64,000 bases of DNA from Gordonia lacunae (GCF_002149015.1 NZ_NGFO01000010.1:60686-124685); one strand, 5' to 3'. Shown: positions 43,239 to 51,784, counted from the stretch's first letter. Numbers and translations are program-made. Notes: generated by a model from the letters alone, not told the origin.

Positions 43239-44405
43239 ATGTCATCCGCGAACCGGACAGTCGACCGCCTGCGTCCGTTCACCACGACGATCTTCGCCGA
43301 GATGTCGGCACTGGCGGTCGACCACGACGCCGTGAACCTGGGGCAGGGCTTCCCGGACACCGACGGGCCGGCGTCGATGCTCGACGCCGCGCGCCAGGCC
43401 ATCACCGACGGCCGCAATCAGTATCCGCCGGGCATCGGGGTGCCGGAGTTGCGGCGCGCGGTCGCGCGTACGCAGCACGACCTGTACGGCCTGGACTACG
43501 ACCCGGATCGCGAGGTGCTGATCACGGTCGGCGCTACCGAGGCGATCGCGGGTGCGGTCGTCGGCCTGGTGGAACCGGGTGACGAGGTCATCATGATCGA
43601 GCCGTACTACGACGCCTACGCGGCCACCGTGGCGATGGCCGGCGGCGTGCGGCGCGTCGTACCGCTGGTGCCCGACGGCGATGGCTTCCGCCTGGATCGT
43701 GAGCGTCTCGCCGCGGCCTTCGGACCGAAGACGTCGATGGTGCTGGTGAACAGCCCGCACAATCCGACGGGGACCGTCCTGTCGCGCGACGACCTCACCG
43801 AGATCGCCCGGCTGTGCGTCGAACACGACGTCGTCGCCGTCACCGACGAGGTTTACGAACATCTCGTCTTCGACGGACGGACCCACACACCGCTGGCGAC
43901 GCTGCCGGGCATGCGGGCGCGGACGCTGCGGATCTCCAGCGCCGCGAAGACCTTCAACTGCACCGGCTGGAAAGTGGGCTGGGTGAGCGGACCGCCCGAA
44001 CTCGTCTCCGCGACACGGACTGCGAAGCAGTACATGTCCTACGTCGGCTCCGGACCGTTCCAGCCCGCGGTCGCACACGCCCTGGAACACGAGATGGGGT
44101 GGGTACGCGAGTCGGCACTCGCACTGCAGGCCAAGCGCGATCGGATCTCGACCGCCTTGACCGATGCGGGGTTCGCCGTACACCGCAGCGAAGCAACGTA
44201 TTTCGTCTGCGCAGACCCTCGGCCGCTCGGCGTCGACGACGGCATCGAGTTCTGCCGGTCACTGCCCGAACGCATCGGTGTCGCCGCGGTGCCGGTGAGT
44301 GTGTTCACCGACGACCGCGAACCCTGGCACCACCTGCTCCGGTTCGCCTTCGCCAAACGCGACGAGGTGATCGCCGAGGCCGCCGAGCGACTCCGCCGCC
44401 TGTGA
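43239..44405 (+). CDS. dapC: PLP-dependent aminotransferase, DapC-like
   Basis: 388 residues, class I/II aminotransferase. VNLGQGFPDTDGPASML, NQYPPGIGVPELRRAVA, NSPHNPTGTVL and the PLP Lys in ISSAAKTFNCTGWKVGW are intact. The sequence closely follows mycobacterial Rv0858c, annotated N-succinyldiaminopimelate aminotransferase for lysine/peptidoglycan precursor synthesis, and the XPB neighbourhood matches that locus. Kynurenine/methionine aminotransferases are the alternative. The ATG at 43239 diverges from the kinase gene (97-bp gap). Confidence 0.88.
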   Translation: MSSANRTVDRLRPFTTTIFAEMSALAVDHDAVNLGQGFPDTDGPASMLDAARQAITDGRNQYPPGIGVPELRRAVARTQHDLYGLDYDPDREVLITVGATEAIAGAVVGLVEPGDEVIMIEPYYDAYAATVAMAGGVRRVVPLVPDGDGFRLDRERLAAAFGPKTSMVLVNSPHNPTGTVLSRDDLTEIARLCVEHDVVAVTDEVYEHLVFDGRTHTPLATLPGMRARTLRISSAAKTFNCTGWKVGWVSGPPELVSATRTAKQYMSYVGSGPFQPAVAHALEHEMGWVRESALALQAKRDRISTALTDAGFAVHRSEATYFVCADPRPLGVDDGIEFCRSLPERIGVAAVPVSVFTDDREPWHHLLRFAFAKRDEVIAEAAERLRRL

Positions 44406-44410
44406 GCATT

Positions 44411-44504
44411 CCCTGATCCGAAGGAACCGACCCCCTTGCTCCCCAATCCGAGAGAACCACACACCCACTGGTCCCTGATCCGAAAGAAGCGACCCCCAAT
44501 TGCT
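44411..44504 (+). repeat. Three degenerate 30-bp tandem repeats
   Basis: Units start at 44411 (CCCTGATCCGAAGGAACCGA), 44441 (CCCCAATCCGAGAGAACCAC) and 44473 (CCCTGATCCGAAAGAAGCGA), each followed by ACCCCC-type sequence. They begin 6 bp after the dapC stop. No coding or hairpin signal is seen. They are part of the 427-bp gene-free stretch 44406-44832. Confidence 0.65.
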
Positions 44505-44545
44505 CCCTGAGGTGCGAGGAGCGCAGCGACGAGCCTCGAAGGGTC
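44505..44545. repeat. Dispersed intergenic repeat, long copy
   Basis: CCCTGAGGTGCGA, then GGAGCGCA, then GCGACGAGCCTCGAAGGGTC: the same element as 41454-41487, with an eight-base insertion. CGAGG and CCTCG ends allow a stem. Confidence 0.5.
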
Positions 44546-44583
44546 AGCGCAGGACGGGGACCACCTGCTCCTCCACCAATGTG

Positions 44584-44654
44584 GAAAGTTCGTCCCCGTG
44601 AGCAACATCGAAGGGCAATATGCCCTTCGACCATGCTGAGGGGGACGAACTTTC
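44584..44654. repeat. 71-bp double inverted repeat (REP/MITE-like element)
   Basis: The outer arms GAAAGTTCGTCCCC (44584-44597) and GGGGACGAACTTTC (44641-44654) are perfect over 14 bp. The inner arms TCGAAGGGCA (44608-44617) and TGCCCTTCGA (44621-44630) are perfect over 10 bp with a 3-nt loop. AGCA/TGCT pair between them. Single-stranded it folds into one long cruciform. No transposase is nearby, so it would be a nonautonomous element. Confidence 0.7.
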
Positions 44655-44676
44655 AACCGTCAGCGGCGTCACCCCC

Positions 44677-44772
44677 GCTGGTTGAGCCGGCACCGAGCGC
44701 AGCCGCCGGGCCAAGCAAGCGACGAAGGCGCGCGTCGAGGTCGAGGAGCCGAGTCGAAGCCACCCGGTGACC
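44677..44772. repeat. Dispersed GCTGGTTGAGCCGG repeat, copy 1
   Basis: Begins GCTGGTTGAGCCGG and ends GTCGAAGCCACCCGGTGACC, with a longer middle than the copy at 62359-62412. A third, hairpin version occurs inverted at 56365-56414. The remainder of the gap, 44773-44832, is GC-rich and featureless apart from GGCTCGGCC-type partial repeats. Confidence 0.55.
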
Positions 44773-44832
44773 TCGACGGGCTCGGCCGGCGGGCGGGCAC
44801 TGGGGCTCGGCCAGCGGGCGGGGCAAAGCGGC

Positions 44833-45816
44833 TCAGCGCAACGCCGGGATCACCCTCTCCTCGAACAGTTCGAGATCCTCGCGGTCGACGGCGATGTTCG
44901 GGAAGTAGCAGATCCCGTAGGCCAGACCGGCGTCGGCGAGCCCGCGTAGGTTCTCCGCGACCTGCTCGGGCGTCCCGACCGCAGGCATGCCCCGGAATGC
45001 GCCCATACTGCCGGACGCCGCGTCGGGCCCGACGATCTTGCTCAGCCGGGCTTCGAGGTCGGCGAGTTTGCGCTCCACGTCGGCCTCGGTCTCGCCGAGC
45101 ATGACGTTGTAGTTGGCCGAGCGGGTGATCGACTCGAAGTCGCGTCCGAGGTCGGCACAGTGGCGTTGCAGCACTTCTGATTTGTGCGCGAACCCGGCCG
45201 GCGTGCCGTCGAAGTTGGTGTAGTCGGCGTACTTCGCCGCGATCCGCAGGGTCTTCTTCTCCCCACCACCGGCGATCCACAGCGGCAGCCGGCCGGCCGT
45301 GGGCTGCGGGGCACAGATGGCGTCGTCGACGGTGTAGTGCGTGCCGTCGAGGGTCGCTCGCCCGGTTTCCCAGGCCTGCTTCATGATCTGTACTCCCTCG
45401 TCGAGCCGCGCCAGGCGCTCACCCGCCGACGGGAACCCGTATCCGTAGGCCCGCCACTCGTGTTCGTACCAGCCGCCACCGATGCCCATCTGCACTCGAC
45501 CGCCCGAGATGAGGTCTGCGGTGGCCGCGACCTTCGCCAGGTACATCGGGTTGCGGTAGCTCATCGCGGTGCACATCTGGCCGATCTCGACGCGGCTGGT
45601 GGTGGCAGCGAGCGCGGCCACCAGCGTCCAGGCCTCGTGGGTCGCCTCATCTGTCGGCAGCGGCACGGTGTGGAAGTGGTCGTACACCCAGACCGAGTCC
45701 CACCCGCCCGACTCGGCACGGTCGGCGACCGACGACATCACCCCCCACTGGTCCGCGGGTGCCACACCCACGAGATCGAGACGCCAGCCCTGCGGAATGA
45801 AGAGTCCGAATCGCAT
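44833..45816 (-). CDS. LLM-class F420-dependent oxidoreductase
   Basis: 327 residues from the ATG at 45816. TIM-barrel luciferase-like fold: MRFGLFIPQGWRLDLVG, SVWVYDHFHTVPLP, GQMCTAMSYRNPMYLAK and GGRVQMGIGGGWYEHEWRAYG are typical of F420-using members (TIGR03560-like). It reduces or oxidises an unknown substrate with coenzyme F420. It lies 32 bp downstream of the GntR gene stop on the same strand, but its relation to the transketolase cluster is unclear. Confidence 0.92.
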   Translation of the reverse strand: MRFGLFIPQGWRLDLVGVAPADQWGVMSSVADRAESGGWDSVWVYDHFHTVPLPTDEATHEAWTLVAALAATTSRVEIGQMCTAMSYRNPMYLAKVAATADLISGGRVQMGIGGGWYEHEWRAYGYGFPSAGERLARLDEGVQIMKQAWETGRATLDGTHYTVDDAICAPQPTAGRLPLWIAGGGEKKTLRIAAKYADYTNFDGTPAGFAHKSEVLQRHCADLGRDFESITRSANYNVMLGETEADVERKLADLEARLSKIVGPDAASGSMGAFRGMPAVGTPEQVAENLRGLADAGLAYGICYFPNIAVDREDLELFEERVIPALR

Positions 45817-45848
45817 GGGGTCCAACTTACGGGACGCGGCCGGACGCG

Positions 45849-46517
45849 TCAGACAGCTGTGGCGATGAGGTTGTCGGCCGCCCAGTTGAGATGCGCGACA
45901 ACGGCATCCCGAGCCGCACCCGGATCGCCGGCGGCGATGGCGTCGATGATGACCGAGTGGCGGGCGACGTCCATGTTGCCGACGGCTCGTTCGGTGCCCG
46001 CATACATGATCGACATGCGGATCGAACCCTCCAGGGAGGTCCACGAGTGCACGAGGGTGTCGTTGCCGGTGAGCCGGCAGAGCGCGCGGTGGAAGTCCAG
46101 ATCGGCTTCGATGCGATCGTCGAGCCGTTCGGTGCCGGCGTTCGCCATCCGCGCCAGGGTGTCCCGCAGTTCGGTGACGAGGGCGTCCCGGTCGGGTTGC
46201 GCGGCCAGTTCGGACGCGGCGAGCGACTCGAGGGCACCGCGCACCGCGAAGATGTCGCGGATCTCCTTCTGATCGAGACTGCGCACCGAGAGCCGGCCCC
46301 GCGCCCCCGAGACCACCAGTCCCTCCTGCTGCAGTTGGCGCATCGCTTCACGAAGTGTCCCGCGGCTGATACCCAGACGCTCGGACAGCTCGGTTTCGAC
46401 GAGAGCACTGCGGGGGCGGAGCTCGCCGCTGGTGATGGCGGTGCGCAAGGCCGCGACGGCCTGCTCGCGCAGGTTCGTTCGCTGTAGACCCAGCAACGCG
46501 CCCTTCTGGTCCGCCAT
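45849..46517 (-). CDS. GntR-family regulator, FCD type
   Basis: 222 residues from the ATG at 46517, with AGGAGG upstream. The N-terminal winged helix is REQAVAALRTAITSGELRP, then LSERLGISRGTLREAMRQL; the C-terminal FCD ligand domain has Asp/His metal-site residues (LDFHRALCRLTGN, HSVIIDAIAAGD, VAHLNWA). It probably represses the transketolase/permease operon. GTTGAC half-sites occur before its own gene and in the 49.98-50.0 kb divergent promoter. Confidence 0.93.
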   Translation of the reverse strand: MADQKGALLGLQRTNLREQAVAALRTAITSGELRPRSALVETELSERLGISRGTLREAMRQLQQEGLVVSGARGRLSVRSLDQKEIRDIFAVRGALESLAASELAAQPDRDALVTELRDTLARMANAGTERLDDRIEADLDFHRALCRLTGNDTLVHSWTSLEGSIRMSIMYAGTERAVGNMDVARHSVIIDAIAAGDPGAARDAVVAHLNWAADNLIATAV

Positions 46518-46533
46518 CACGTCCTCCTGTCGA

Positions 46534-46563
46534 CAACAATGATGTTGACTGCTGTTTGTTGAC
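46534..46563. promoter_or_regulatory. GntR operator region
   Basis: CAACAatgaTGTTG (46534-46547) is a perfect inverted repeat, and TGTTGAC occurs at 46543-46549 and again at 46557-46563. It directly precedes the GntR gene (17 bp from its ATG) and follows the transketolase C-subunit stop. The same GTTGAC/GTCAAC half-site recurs at 49976-50005. Confidence 0.5.
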
Positions 46564-46610
46564 AAGAGTGTACGTGCACGGCGCCACCAGAAGGGCGGGC
46601 GCGGGCGCCG

Positions 46611-47597
46611 TCAGAGTTCGGCGAGGACCCGGGACTCGATGCTGTCGGTGGACAAGCCGTACCGGTGATGCAGGGTCGGCAGCGCGCCGGCATCGAGGAA
46701 CTCGTCGGGCAACGCGATGGCACCGATCCGGACGCCGAGTCCGCGTTCGACCACCGCCGCGGCCACGGTCTCGAACAAGCCCCCGACCCGGGTGTGGTTC
46801 TCCAGCGTGTAGGCCCGCCGCCCCTTCGCGAGTTCCGCGAGAACGGTGTCGGAGTCGAACGGCTTGATGGTCGGTGTGTGGACCACGCTCACGTCGACGT
46901 TGTGCCGCTCGAGCCGCTCGGCCGCCTGCAGTGCACGCATGGTCATCAAGCCGGAGGAGATGAACACGACGTCGTTGCCGGGGCGCAGCACCTTCGCCTT
47001 GCCGAGTTCGAAGGTGTAGTCGTACTCGTCGAGGACGGTTGCCACCTTGCCGCGCAGCAGACGCAGATACGACGGTCCGGGCGCCGCCGCCAGTTGCGGC
47101 ACGGCCTGTTCCAGGTCGACCGAGTCGCAGGGGTCGACGATGGTCAGGTTCGGCATGCCACGGAAGATCGCCATGTCCTCGGTCGCCTGGTGGCTCGGAC
47201 CGTAACCGGTGGTGAGCCCGGGTAGCCCGCCGACGATGTTGACGTTCAGGTTCGGCTCGGCGATGTCGAGGCACAAGAAGTCGTAGGCGCGACGCGCGGC
47301 GAAGACCGAATAGGTCGACGCGAACGGGACCAGGCCGGTCTCGGCCATGCCGGCCGCGGCGCCGAACAGGAGCTGCTCGGCCATCCCCATCTGGAAGAAC
47401 CGGTCGGGCATCGCCTGCGCGAGGATGTGCATGTCGGTGTATTTGGCGAGATCGGCGCTGAGGCCGACGATCCGCGGATCGGCTTCCGCGGCACGCACGA
47501 GTGCGTGGCCGAACGGTGCCGCCACGGTTCGCTGACCGGGGTCGACGAACGAGGCGATCATCGCCGAGGTCTTGAGTTTCGGTGCGGTGGTGGTCAT
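46611..47597 (-). CDS. Transketolase-like, C-terminal subunit
   Basis: 328 residues corresponding to the pyrimidine and C-terminal domains of transketolase. QRTVAAPFGHALVRAAEADPR is the usual start, GMAEQLLFGAAAGMAETG carries the Glu that activates thiamin diphosphate, then GPSHQATEDMAIFRGMPN, and a Rossmann-like C-domain (SGLMTMRALQAAERL). It forms a heterotetramer with the N-subunit encoded 1 bp upstream. Split transketolases often serve dedicated sugar pathways rather than the pentose-phosphate cycle. Confidence 0.93.
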   Translation of the reverse strand: MTTTAPKLKTSAMIASFVDPGQRTVAAPFGHALVRAAEADPRIVGLSADLAKYTDMHILAQAMPDRFFQMGMAEQLLFGAAAGMAETGLVPFASTYSVFAARRAYDFLCLDIAEPNLNVNIVGGLPGLTTGYGPSHQATEDMAIFRGMPNLTIVDPCDSVDLEQAVPQLAAAPGPSYLRLLRGKVATVLDEYDYTFELGKAKVLRPGNDVVFISSGLMTMRALQAAERLERHNVDVSVVHTPTIKPFDSDTVLAELAKGRRAYTLENHTRVGGLFETVAAAVVERGLGVRIGAIALPDEFLDAGALPTLHHRYGLSTDSIESRVLAEL

Positions 47598-47598
47598 G

Positions 47599-48495
47599 TC
47601 AGGCCTTCATGCTGTTCGGTGTGAAGCGTTCGGTGAGCTGGTCGCGGCAGATCTGCCACTCGTGGTCCTCGATCCGCATGAAGTGCGCCTTCTCGCGTTC
47701 CTCGAGGATCGTCGCGCCGTAGCCGACCTTGGTGTCGCAGATGACGATCGACGGCGCCCCCCGTGGAGTCGCCCGGGACGTCACGTCGTCGAAGGCCTCC
47801 AGGAGCGCCGCCGGATCGTTCCCGTCGACGCGCCGCACATACCACCCGGCCGCCACCCACTTCTGCTCGACGGGTTCGATGTTCAGGACTCCGGCGGTCG
47901 GGCCGTCGGCCTGCAGCGCGTTCATGTCGACCATGGCGATCAGGTTGCCCAGCTGGTGGTGGTGAGCCCCCATGGCGGCCTCCCACGTCGAGCCCTCGTC
48001 GAGTTCGCCGTCGGACAGGAAGTTGAAGATGCGGGACCCGGAACCCTGATGACGCAATCCGAGCGCCATCCCGACCGCGACTGTGAGTCCGTGGCCCAGC
48101 GAACCGCCGGAGATCTCCATTCCCGGTGTGTACGAGGCCATCCCGGACATCGGCAGCCGGGAATCGTCCGCCGCGTAGGTGAGCAGCTCCTCGGTCTCGA
48201 GGATGCCCGCTGCCGCCAGTGCGGCGTACAGGCCGATGGCGTAGTGCCCGGTCGACAGCAGGAAGCGGTCTCGTTCGGCCCATTCCGGGTCGTCGGCTCG
48301 GTGATTCAGGTGACCGGCGTAGACGGCGGCGAAGATGTCGGCGGCACCGAGCGCCTGGCCGACATACCCCTGCCCCTGGACCTCACCCATGTCGATGACA
48401 TGGTGGCGCATCCGGTAGGCGAAGTCGGTGATCGCCGCCAGGCGGTCGGCGGAGTCGATGTCGACGGCGGTCGTGGTGGTGGAGGTGAGGCTCAC
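47599..48495 (-). CDS. Transketolase-like, N-terminal subunit
   Basis: 298 residues from the GTG at 48495, overlapping the permease stop as GTGA. The thiamin-diphosphate/Mg motif is FLSDGELDEGSTWEA...VDMN (Asp, Asn present). Active-site His are in STGHYAIGLYA and GSLGHGLTVAVGMALG. Pairs with the following C-subunit. Transfers a two-carbon ketol unit; donor and acceptor are unknown. No aldolase or kinase is encoded nearby. Confidence 0.93.
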   Translation of the reverse strand: MSLTSTTTTAVDIDSADRLAAITDFAYRMRHHVIDMGEVQGQGYVGQALGAADIFAAVYAGHLNHRADDPEWAERDRFLLSTGHYAIGLYAALAAAGILETEELLTYAADDSRLPMSGMASYTPGMEISGGSLGHGLTVAVGMALGLRHQGSGSRIFNFLSDGELDEGSTWEAAMGAHHHQLGNLIAMVDMNALQADGPTAGVLNIEPVEQKWVAAGWYVRRVDGNDPAALLEAFDDVTSRATPRGAPSIVICDTKVGYGATILEEREKAHFMRIEDHEWQICRDQLTERFTPNSMKA

Positions 48496-49886
48496 AGCAG
48501 TTCCTTGGTGGGATGAGAGACGACAGGGCGGCCGGCGACGACATCGTGCTCGCCCGAGTCGCAGTGCGCGTCGGCGAGGTGCGCGTCGGCGACGAGGCGG
48601 CGCTGTTCGGGCCCCCACGTCTCGCGCGTCAACAGTGCGGAGACGAGCCCGATCGCGGCGTAGGTCGCGAACAGCAGAGCGGGTCCGACCCAGCCGAGCC
48701 AGATGAAGAGCAGAGTGGTGATGAAGGGCGTGAATCCGGAGACCATCGCCGAGATCTGGTATGCCAGTGAGGCTCCCGACGCACGCCGCGCGGCGTCGAA
48801 CAGCTCGGGGAACCACGCGCCCTGCGCACCGGCCAAGGCGTTCTGGCAGACGGCGTAGGACAGGACGATGGTTGCCCCGATGAACAGCATCAGGCCCGTG
48901 TTGACCAGCAGGAACATCGGTATGGCGAACAGCACCGCGAAGGCGCACACCCCGATGTAGACGGGACGCCGGCCGATCTTGTCGGTGAGGGTGGCCCAGC
49001 CGACCGTCGCGAACACACCGATCGCCGATGCGATACACAAGGCCGTGAGCGTCTCGCTCTTGGTCGCCAGGTCCTCGCTGTGCAGGTACGAGATCATGTA
49101 GGTGATCGACACGGCGTAGCCGGCGGTCTCGGCGATCCGGAGTCCGATGCCGCGCAGGATGTCTCGCCAATCGTGCTTGATCGACTCGAGCACCGGGGAC
49201 TTCTCGACCCGACCGGATTCCTTGACCTCGTCGAAGACGGGGGACTCGGGGACCTTCGCGCGGATGATCAGTCCGACGGCGACCAGCACGATGCTGGCCA
49301 GGAACGGCACCCGCCAGGCCCAGTCGCCGCCGAGGTGAACGCTGCCGAGGAACACCAGGTTGGCCAGCAACAGACCCACCGGGAACCCGGCCTGCACGAT
49401 GCCGGTGTACCTCCCCTTCGACCGCCAGGGCGCGTGTTCGTAACTCATCAGGATCGCGCCACCCCATTCGGCACCGAAGGCGAGACCCTGCACGATCCGC
49501 ACGATGACCAGGAGGATCGGCGCGATCACGCCGACCTGGGCGTAGGTGGGGAGCAGGCCGATGACGAAGGTCGCCAGGCCCATCACGATCAGCGAGGCGA
49601 CCAGGACGGGCTTGCGGCCGACCCGGTCACCGAGGTGTCCGCCGATGATGCCGCCGATCGGACGCGCGGCGAACCCCACGCCCAGTGTGGCGAACGCGGC
49701 GAGCGTACCGGCCACCGAACTCTGTCCGGGGAAGAACGCGGTGCCGAAGTACAGGGCCGCCGCCGTACCGAAACCGATGAAGTCGTAGGTCTCGATCACG
49801 GCGCCGACCGAGGAGCCGACGGCAACGCGACGAGCGTCCGGCGTGCCCTCGATCGGGCCGCGCATCTGGAGTGCTGCTGTCGTCAT
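48492..49886 (-). CDS. MHS-family MFS permease of the transketolase operon
   Basis: 464 residues, 12 membrane helices. SSVGAVIETYDFIGFG is the MHS helix-1 signature, GGHLGDRVGRKPVLV and TDKIGRRPVYI the MFS loop motifs. The C-terminal tail beyond the last helix is about 40 residues and His/Asp-rich (ADAHLADAHCDSGEHD), which is unusual. First gene of the minus-strand operon; it overlaps the transketolase N-subunit by four bases. It likely imports the pathway substrate, an acidic or hydroxylated metabolite judging by the family. Confidence 0.93.
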   Translation of the reverse strand: MTTAALQMRGPIEGTPDARRVAVGSSVGAVIETYDFIGFGTAAALYFGTAFFPGQSSVAGTLAAFATLGVGFAARPIGGIIGGHLGDRVGRKPVLVASLIVMGLATFVIGLLPTYAQVGVIAPILLVIVRIVQGLAFGAEWGGAILMSYEHAPWRSKGRYTGIVQAGFPVGLLLANLVFLGSVHLGGDWAWRVPFLASIVLVAVGLIIRAKVPESPVFDEVKESGRVEKSPVLESIKHDWRDILRGIGLRIAETAGYAVSITYMISYLHSEDLATKSETLTALCIASAIGVFATVGWATLTDKIGRRPVYIGVCAFAVLFAIPMFLLVNTGLMLFIGATIVLSYAVCQNALAGAQGAWFPELFDAARRASGASLAYQISAMVSGFTPFITTLLFIWLGWVGPALLFATYAAIGLVSALLTRETWGPEQRRLVADAHLADAHCDSGEHDVVAGRPVVSHPTKELL

Positions 49887-49975
49887 CGCGCACCCCTCCT
49901 TCGAGTAGATGGGTCAAGTTTCTCAGTGAGCGTTGGGCCTCAACAACCACGAGTGTGACCCGACACACTTTCATT

Positions 49976-50005
49976 GTCAACAGTCAACGGTTGGCGGTTG
50001 ACTGT
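49976..50005. promoter_or_regulatory. GntR operator in the divergent permease/isomerase promoter
   Basis: ACAGTCAAC (49980-49988) and GTTGACTGT (49997-50005) are perfect 9-bp inverted arms 8 bp apart; a third GTCAAC overlaps at 49976-49981. It lies 90 bp from the permease start and 51 bp from the isomerase start. The half-site matches the one before the GntR gene, linking regulator and both transcripts. Confidence 0.6.
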
Positions 50006-50055
50006 TCGTTCGTCGACGCATACTGTGGGCCGCATCACGACGAAGGAGATGCGCG

Positions 50056-50934
50056 ATGCGCCACCCGCGGCTCGGCTGCTCGACGATCACGTTTCGCCGA
50101 CTCGATCTGGACCGAGCCCTCGACACCATCGCCGAACTGGGATTTCGCGAGGTCGACCTCGGGTCGCTGCCGAATGTCTGCGAGCACGTCCCGCTCGACC
50201 TGGACGACCGAGCCCGTTCTCGGGTGGTCCGCGCGGTTGGCAACAGCGGACTCGAGGTGCGCTCGATCAACGCCGACATCGGCGACCTGAACCGGCCCGC
50301 CACCCGCGCCGAACTCGACGCCGCTCGCATGCACGTGGACAGCCTGCTGGCGCTGGCGACCCAGGTCGGGGCGGTCGCCGTGGTGCTGCCGAACGGCGCC
50401 CTCTCCCATGACCCGATCGAGACGCTGAACTCTGATCTCGACCGGGTAGCCGGCCGGCTGATCGAGGCCGCCGGGTCCGCGTCGACCCACGGCGTCGAGC
50501 TGTGGACGGAGTCGCTCCACGTCCATCGCCTGTGCTGTACCGCCGAACGCGCCCTGGCGTTGACCGCCCGCCTGGACGGCAGCACAGTGCGGCACGTCGT
50601 CGATGTCAGCCACGTGGTCGCGTCGGGGGCGGACCTCGCCGAGACCATCGACGCCTTCGGTCGGCGCACGGCCCACGTTCATCTCCGCGATGCCACGCCC
50701 GGTGACATCAACCTCAGCATCGGGCGCGGCGTCGTGGACTTCGAGCGAGGACTGGCGGCACTGCAGCGCAACGACTTCGACGGTCACCTGACCCTGGAAC
50801 TCGAGACGCACGACGTCGACGACGCCGATCGGCCATCAGCGACGGCGGCCGCCGCCGACACCATCGAATCGCTTCTGGACCCCCATCCCGCCACACCCCT
50901 GAACGTCGTCTCACAGCAAGGAGATCCATCATGA
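50056..50934 (+). CDS. TIM-barrel sugar isomerase/epimerase (AP-endonuclease-2 fold)
   Basis: 292 residues after GAAGGAG. LGCSTITFRRLDLDRALDTI, LGFREVDLGSLPNVCEHV, the metal-ligand segments VELWTESLHVHR, HVVDVSHVV and AHVHLRDATPGDINLSIGRG, and final Glu in LTLELETHD are typical of xylose-isomerase-like enzymes (IolE, tagatose epimerase, dehydroshikimate dehydratase). It isomerises, epimerises or dehydrates a sugar-like molecule. Divergent from the permease operon and coupled to the SDR gene by ATGA. Confidence 0.9.
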   Translation: MRHPRLGCSTITFRRLDLDRALDTIAELGFREVDLGSLPNVCEHVPLDLDDRARSRVVRAVGNSGLEVRSINADIGDLNRPATRAELDAARMHVDSLLALATQVGAVAVVLPNGALSHDPIETLNSDLDRVAGRLIEAAGSASTHGVELWTESLHVHRLCCTAERALALTARLDGSTVRHVVDVSHVVASGADLAETIDAFGRRTAHVHLRDATPGDINLSIGRGVVDFERGLAALQRNDFDGHLTLELETHDVDDADRPSATAAAADTIESLLDPHPATPLNVVSQQGDPS

Positions 50935-51701
50935 GCACGCTGCGCACCGCGATCGTCACCGGCGCCGCCTCGGAGACCGGACTGGGCCGCGCGACAGCCG
51001 CCCGGTACGCCGAAGACGGCTGGGCCATCGTCGTTCTCGATCTCGACGGCGAGGCCTCGGCCAAGGTCGCCGCCGAGATCGGCAACGCCTACGACGTCCC
51101 CGCCTTCGGTACGTCCGTCGATGTCGCCGACGAGTCCTCGGTCGCCCGGGCCCACGACGCCATCGCGGCCGAGGTCGCCTCGGGCGCATTACCGGCGGTC
51201 GGCGCGCTCGCCAACATCGCCGGCATCACCTCGCCGGTCCCGTTCCTCGAGACCACCCTGGATCTGTGGAACAAGGTGATGGCCGTCAACGCGACCGGGA
51301 CCTACCTCGTCACGAAGGCATTCCTGCCGGAGATGATCGAGAACGGTTGGGGGCGGATCGTCAACATGTCGTCGGTGTCCGCCGAACGCGGCGGCGGGGT
51401 CTTCGGCAAGGTGCCCTACTCGTCGGCGAAGGCCGCCGTCCTCGGCTTCACCAAAAGCCTTGCGCGCGAACTCGGCGACTGCGGAGTCACCGTCAACGCC
51501 GTCGCGCCCGGTGCCGCCGACACCGCGATCAGGGTCGGCAGCACCTCCGAGCAGGAGGCGGCCATCGCCGCGAGCATCCCGCTGGGCCGGGTGGCCACGA
51601 CCCGCGAAGTCGCCTCGGTCATCACGTTCCTGAGCTCCGAGGACGCCGCCTACCTCACTGGCACCACCATCGACATCAACGGCGGTAGCCACATGCACTG
51701 A
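50931..51701 (+). CDS. SDR-family oxidoreductase of the sugar cluster
   Basis: 256 residues. Cofactor loop TGAASETGLGRATAARYA with Asp after strand 2 (VVLDLDG) suggests NAD(H). Catalytic Ser in NMSSVSAERGG and YSSAK, with NAG replaced by NIAG. PGAADTAIRVG follows. Start overlaps the isomerase stop (ATGA). Probably oxidises or reduces a hydroxyl of the same substrate that the isomerase and transketolase handle. Confidence 0.93.
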   Translation: MSTLRTAIVTGAASETGLGRATAARYAEDGWAIVVLDLDGEASAKVAAEIGNAYDVPAFGTSVDVADESSVARAHDAIAAEVASGALPAVGALANIAGITSPVPFLETTLDLWNKVMAVNATGTYLVTKAFLPEMIENGWGRIVNMSSVSAERGGGVFGKVPYSSAKAAVLGFTKSLARELGDCGVTVNAVAPGAADTAIRVGSTSEQEAAIAASIPLGRVATTREVASVITFLSSEDAAYLTGTTIDINGGSHMH

Positions 51702-51784
51702 ACCGCGTCTCTCCAGGTCAGCGGTCCGTCCGGTCACTCGATCGGGCGGGCCGTTCGTCGTCCGTGACCTGTATCCCCAAACTT

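Noticed and set aside
44411..44504. Possible CRISPR array
   Set aside because: Only three degenerate units that are contiguous rather than separated by unique spacers, and no cas genes.
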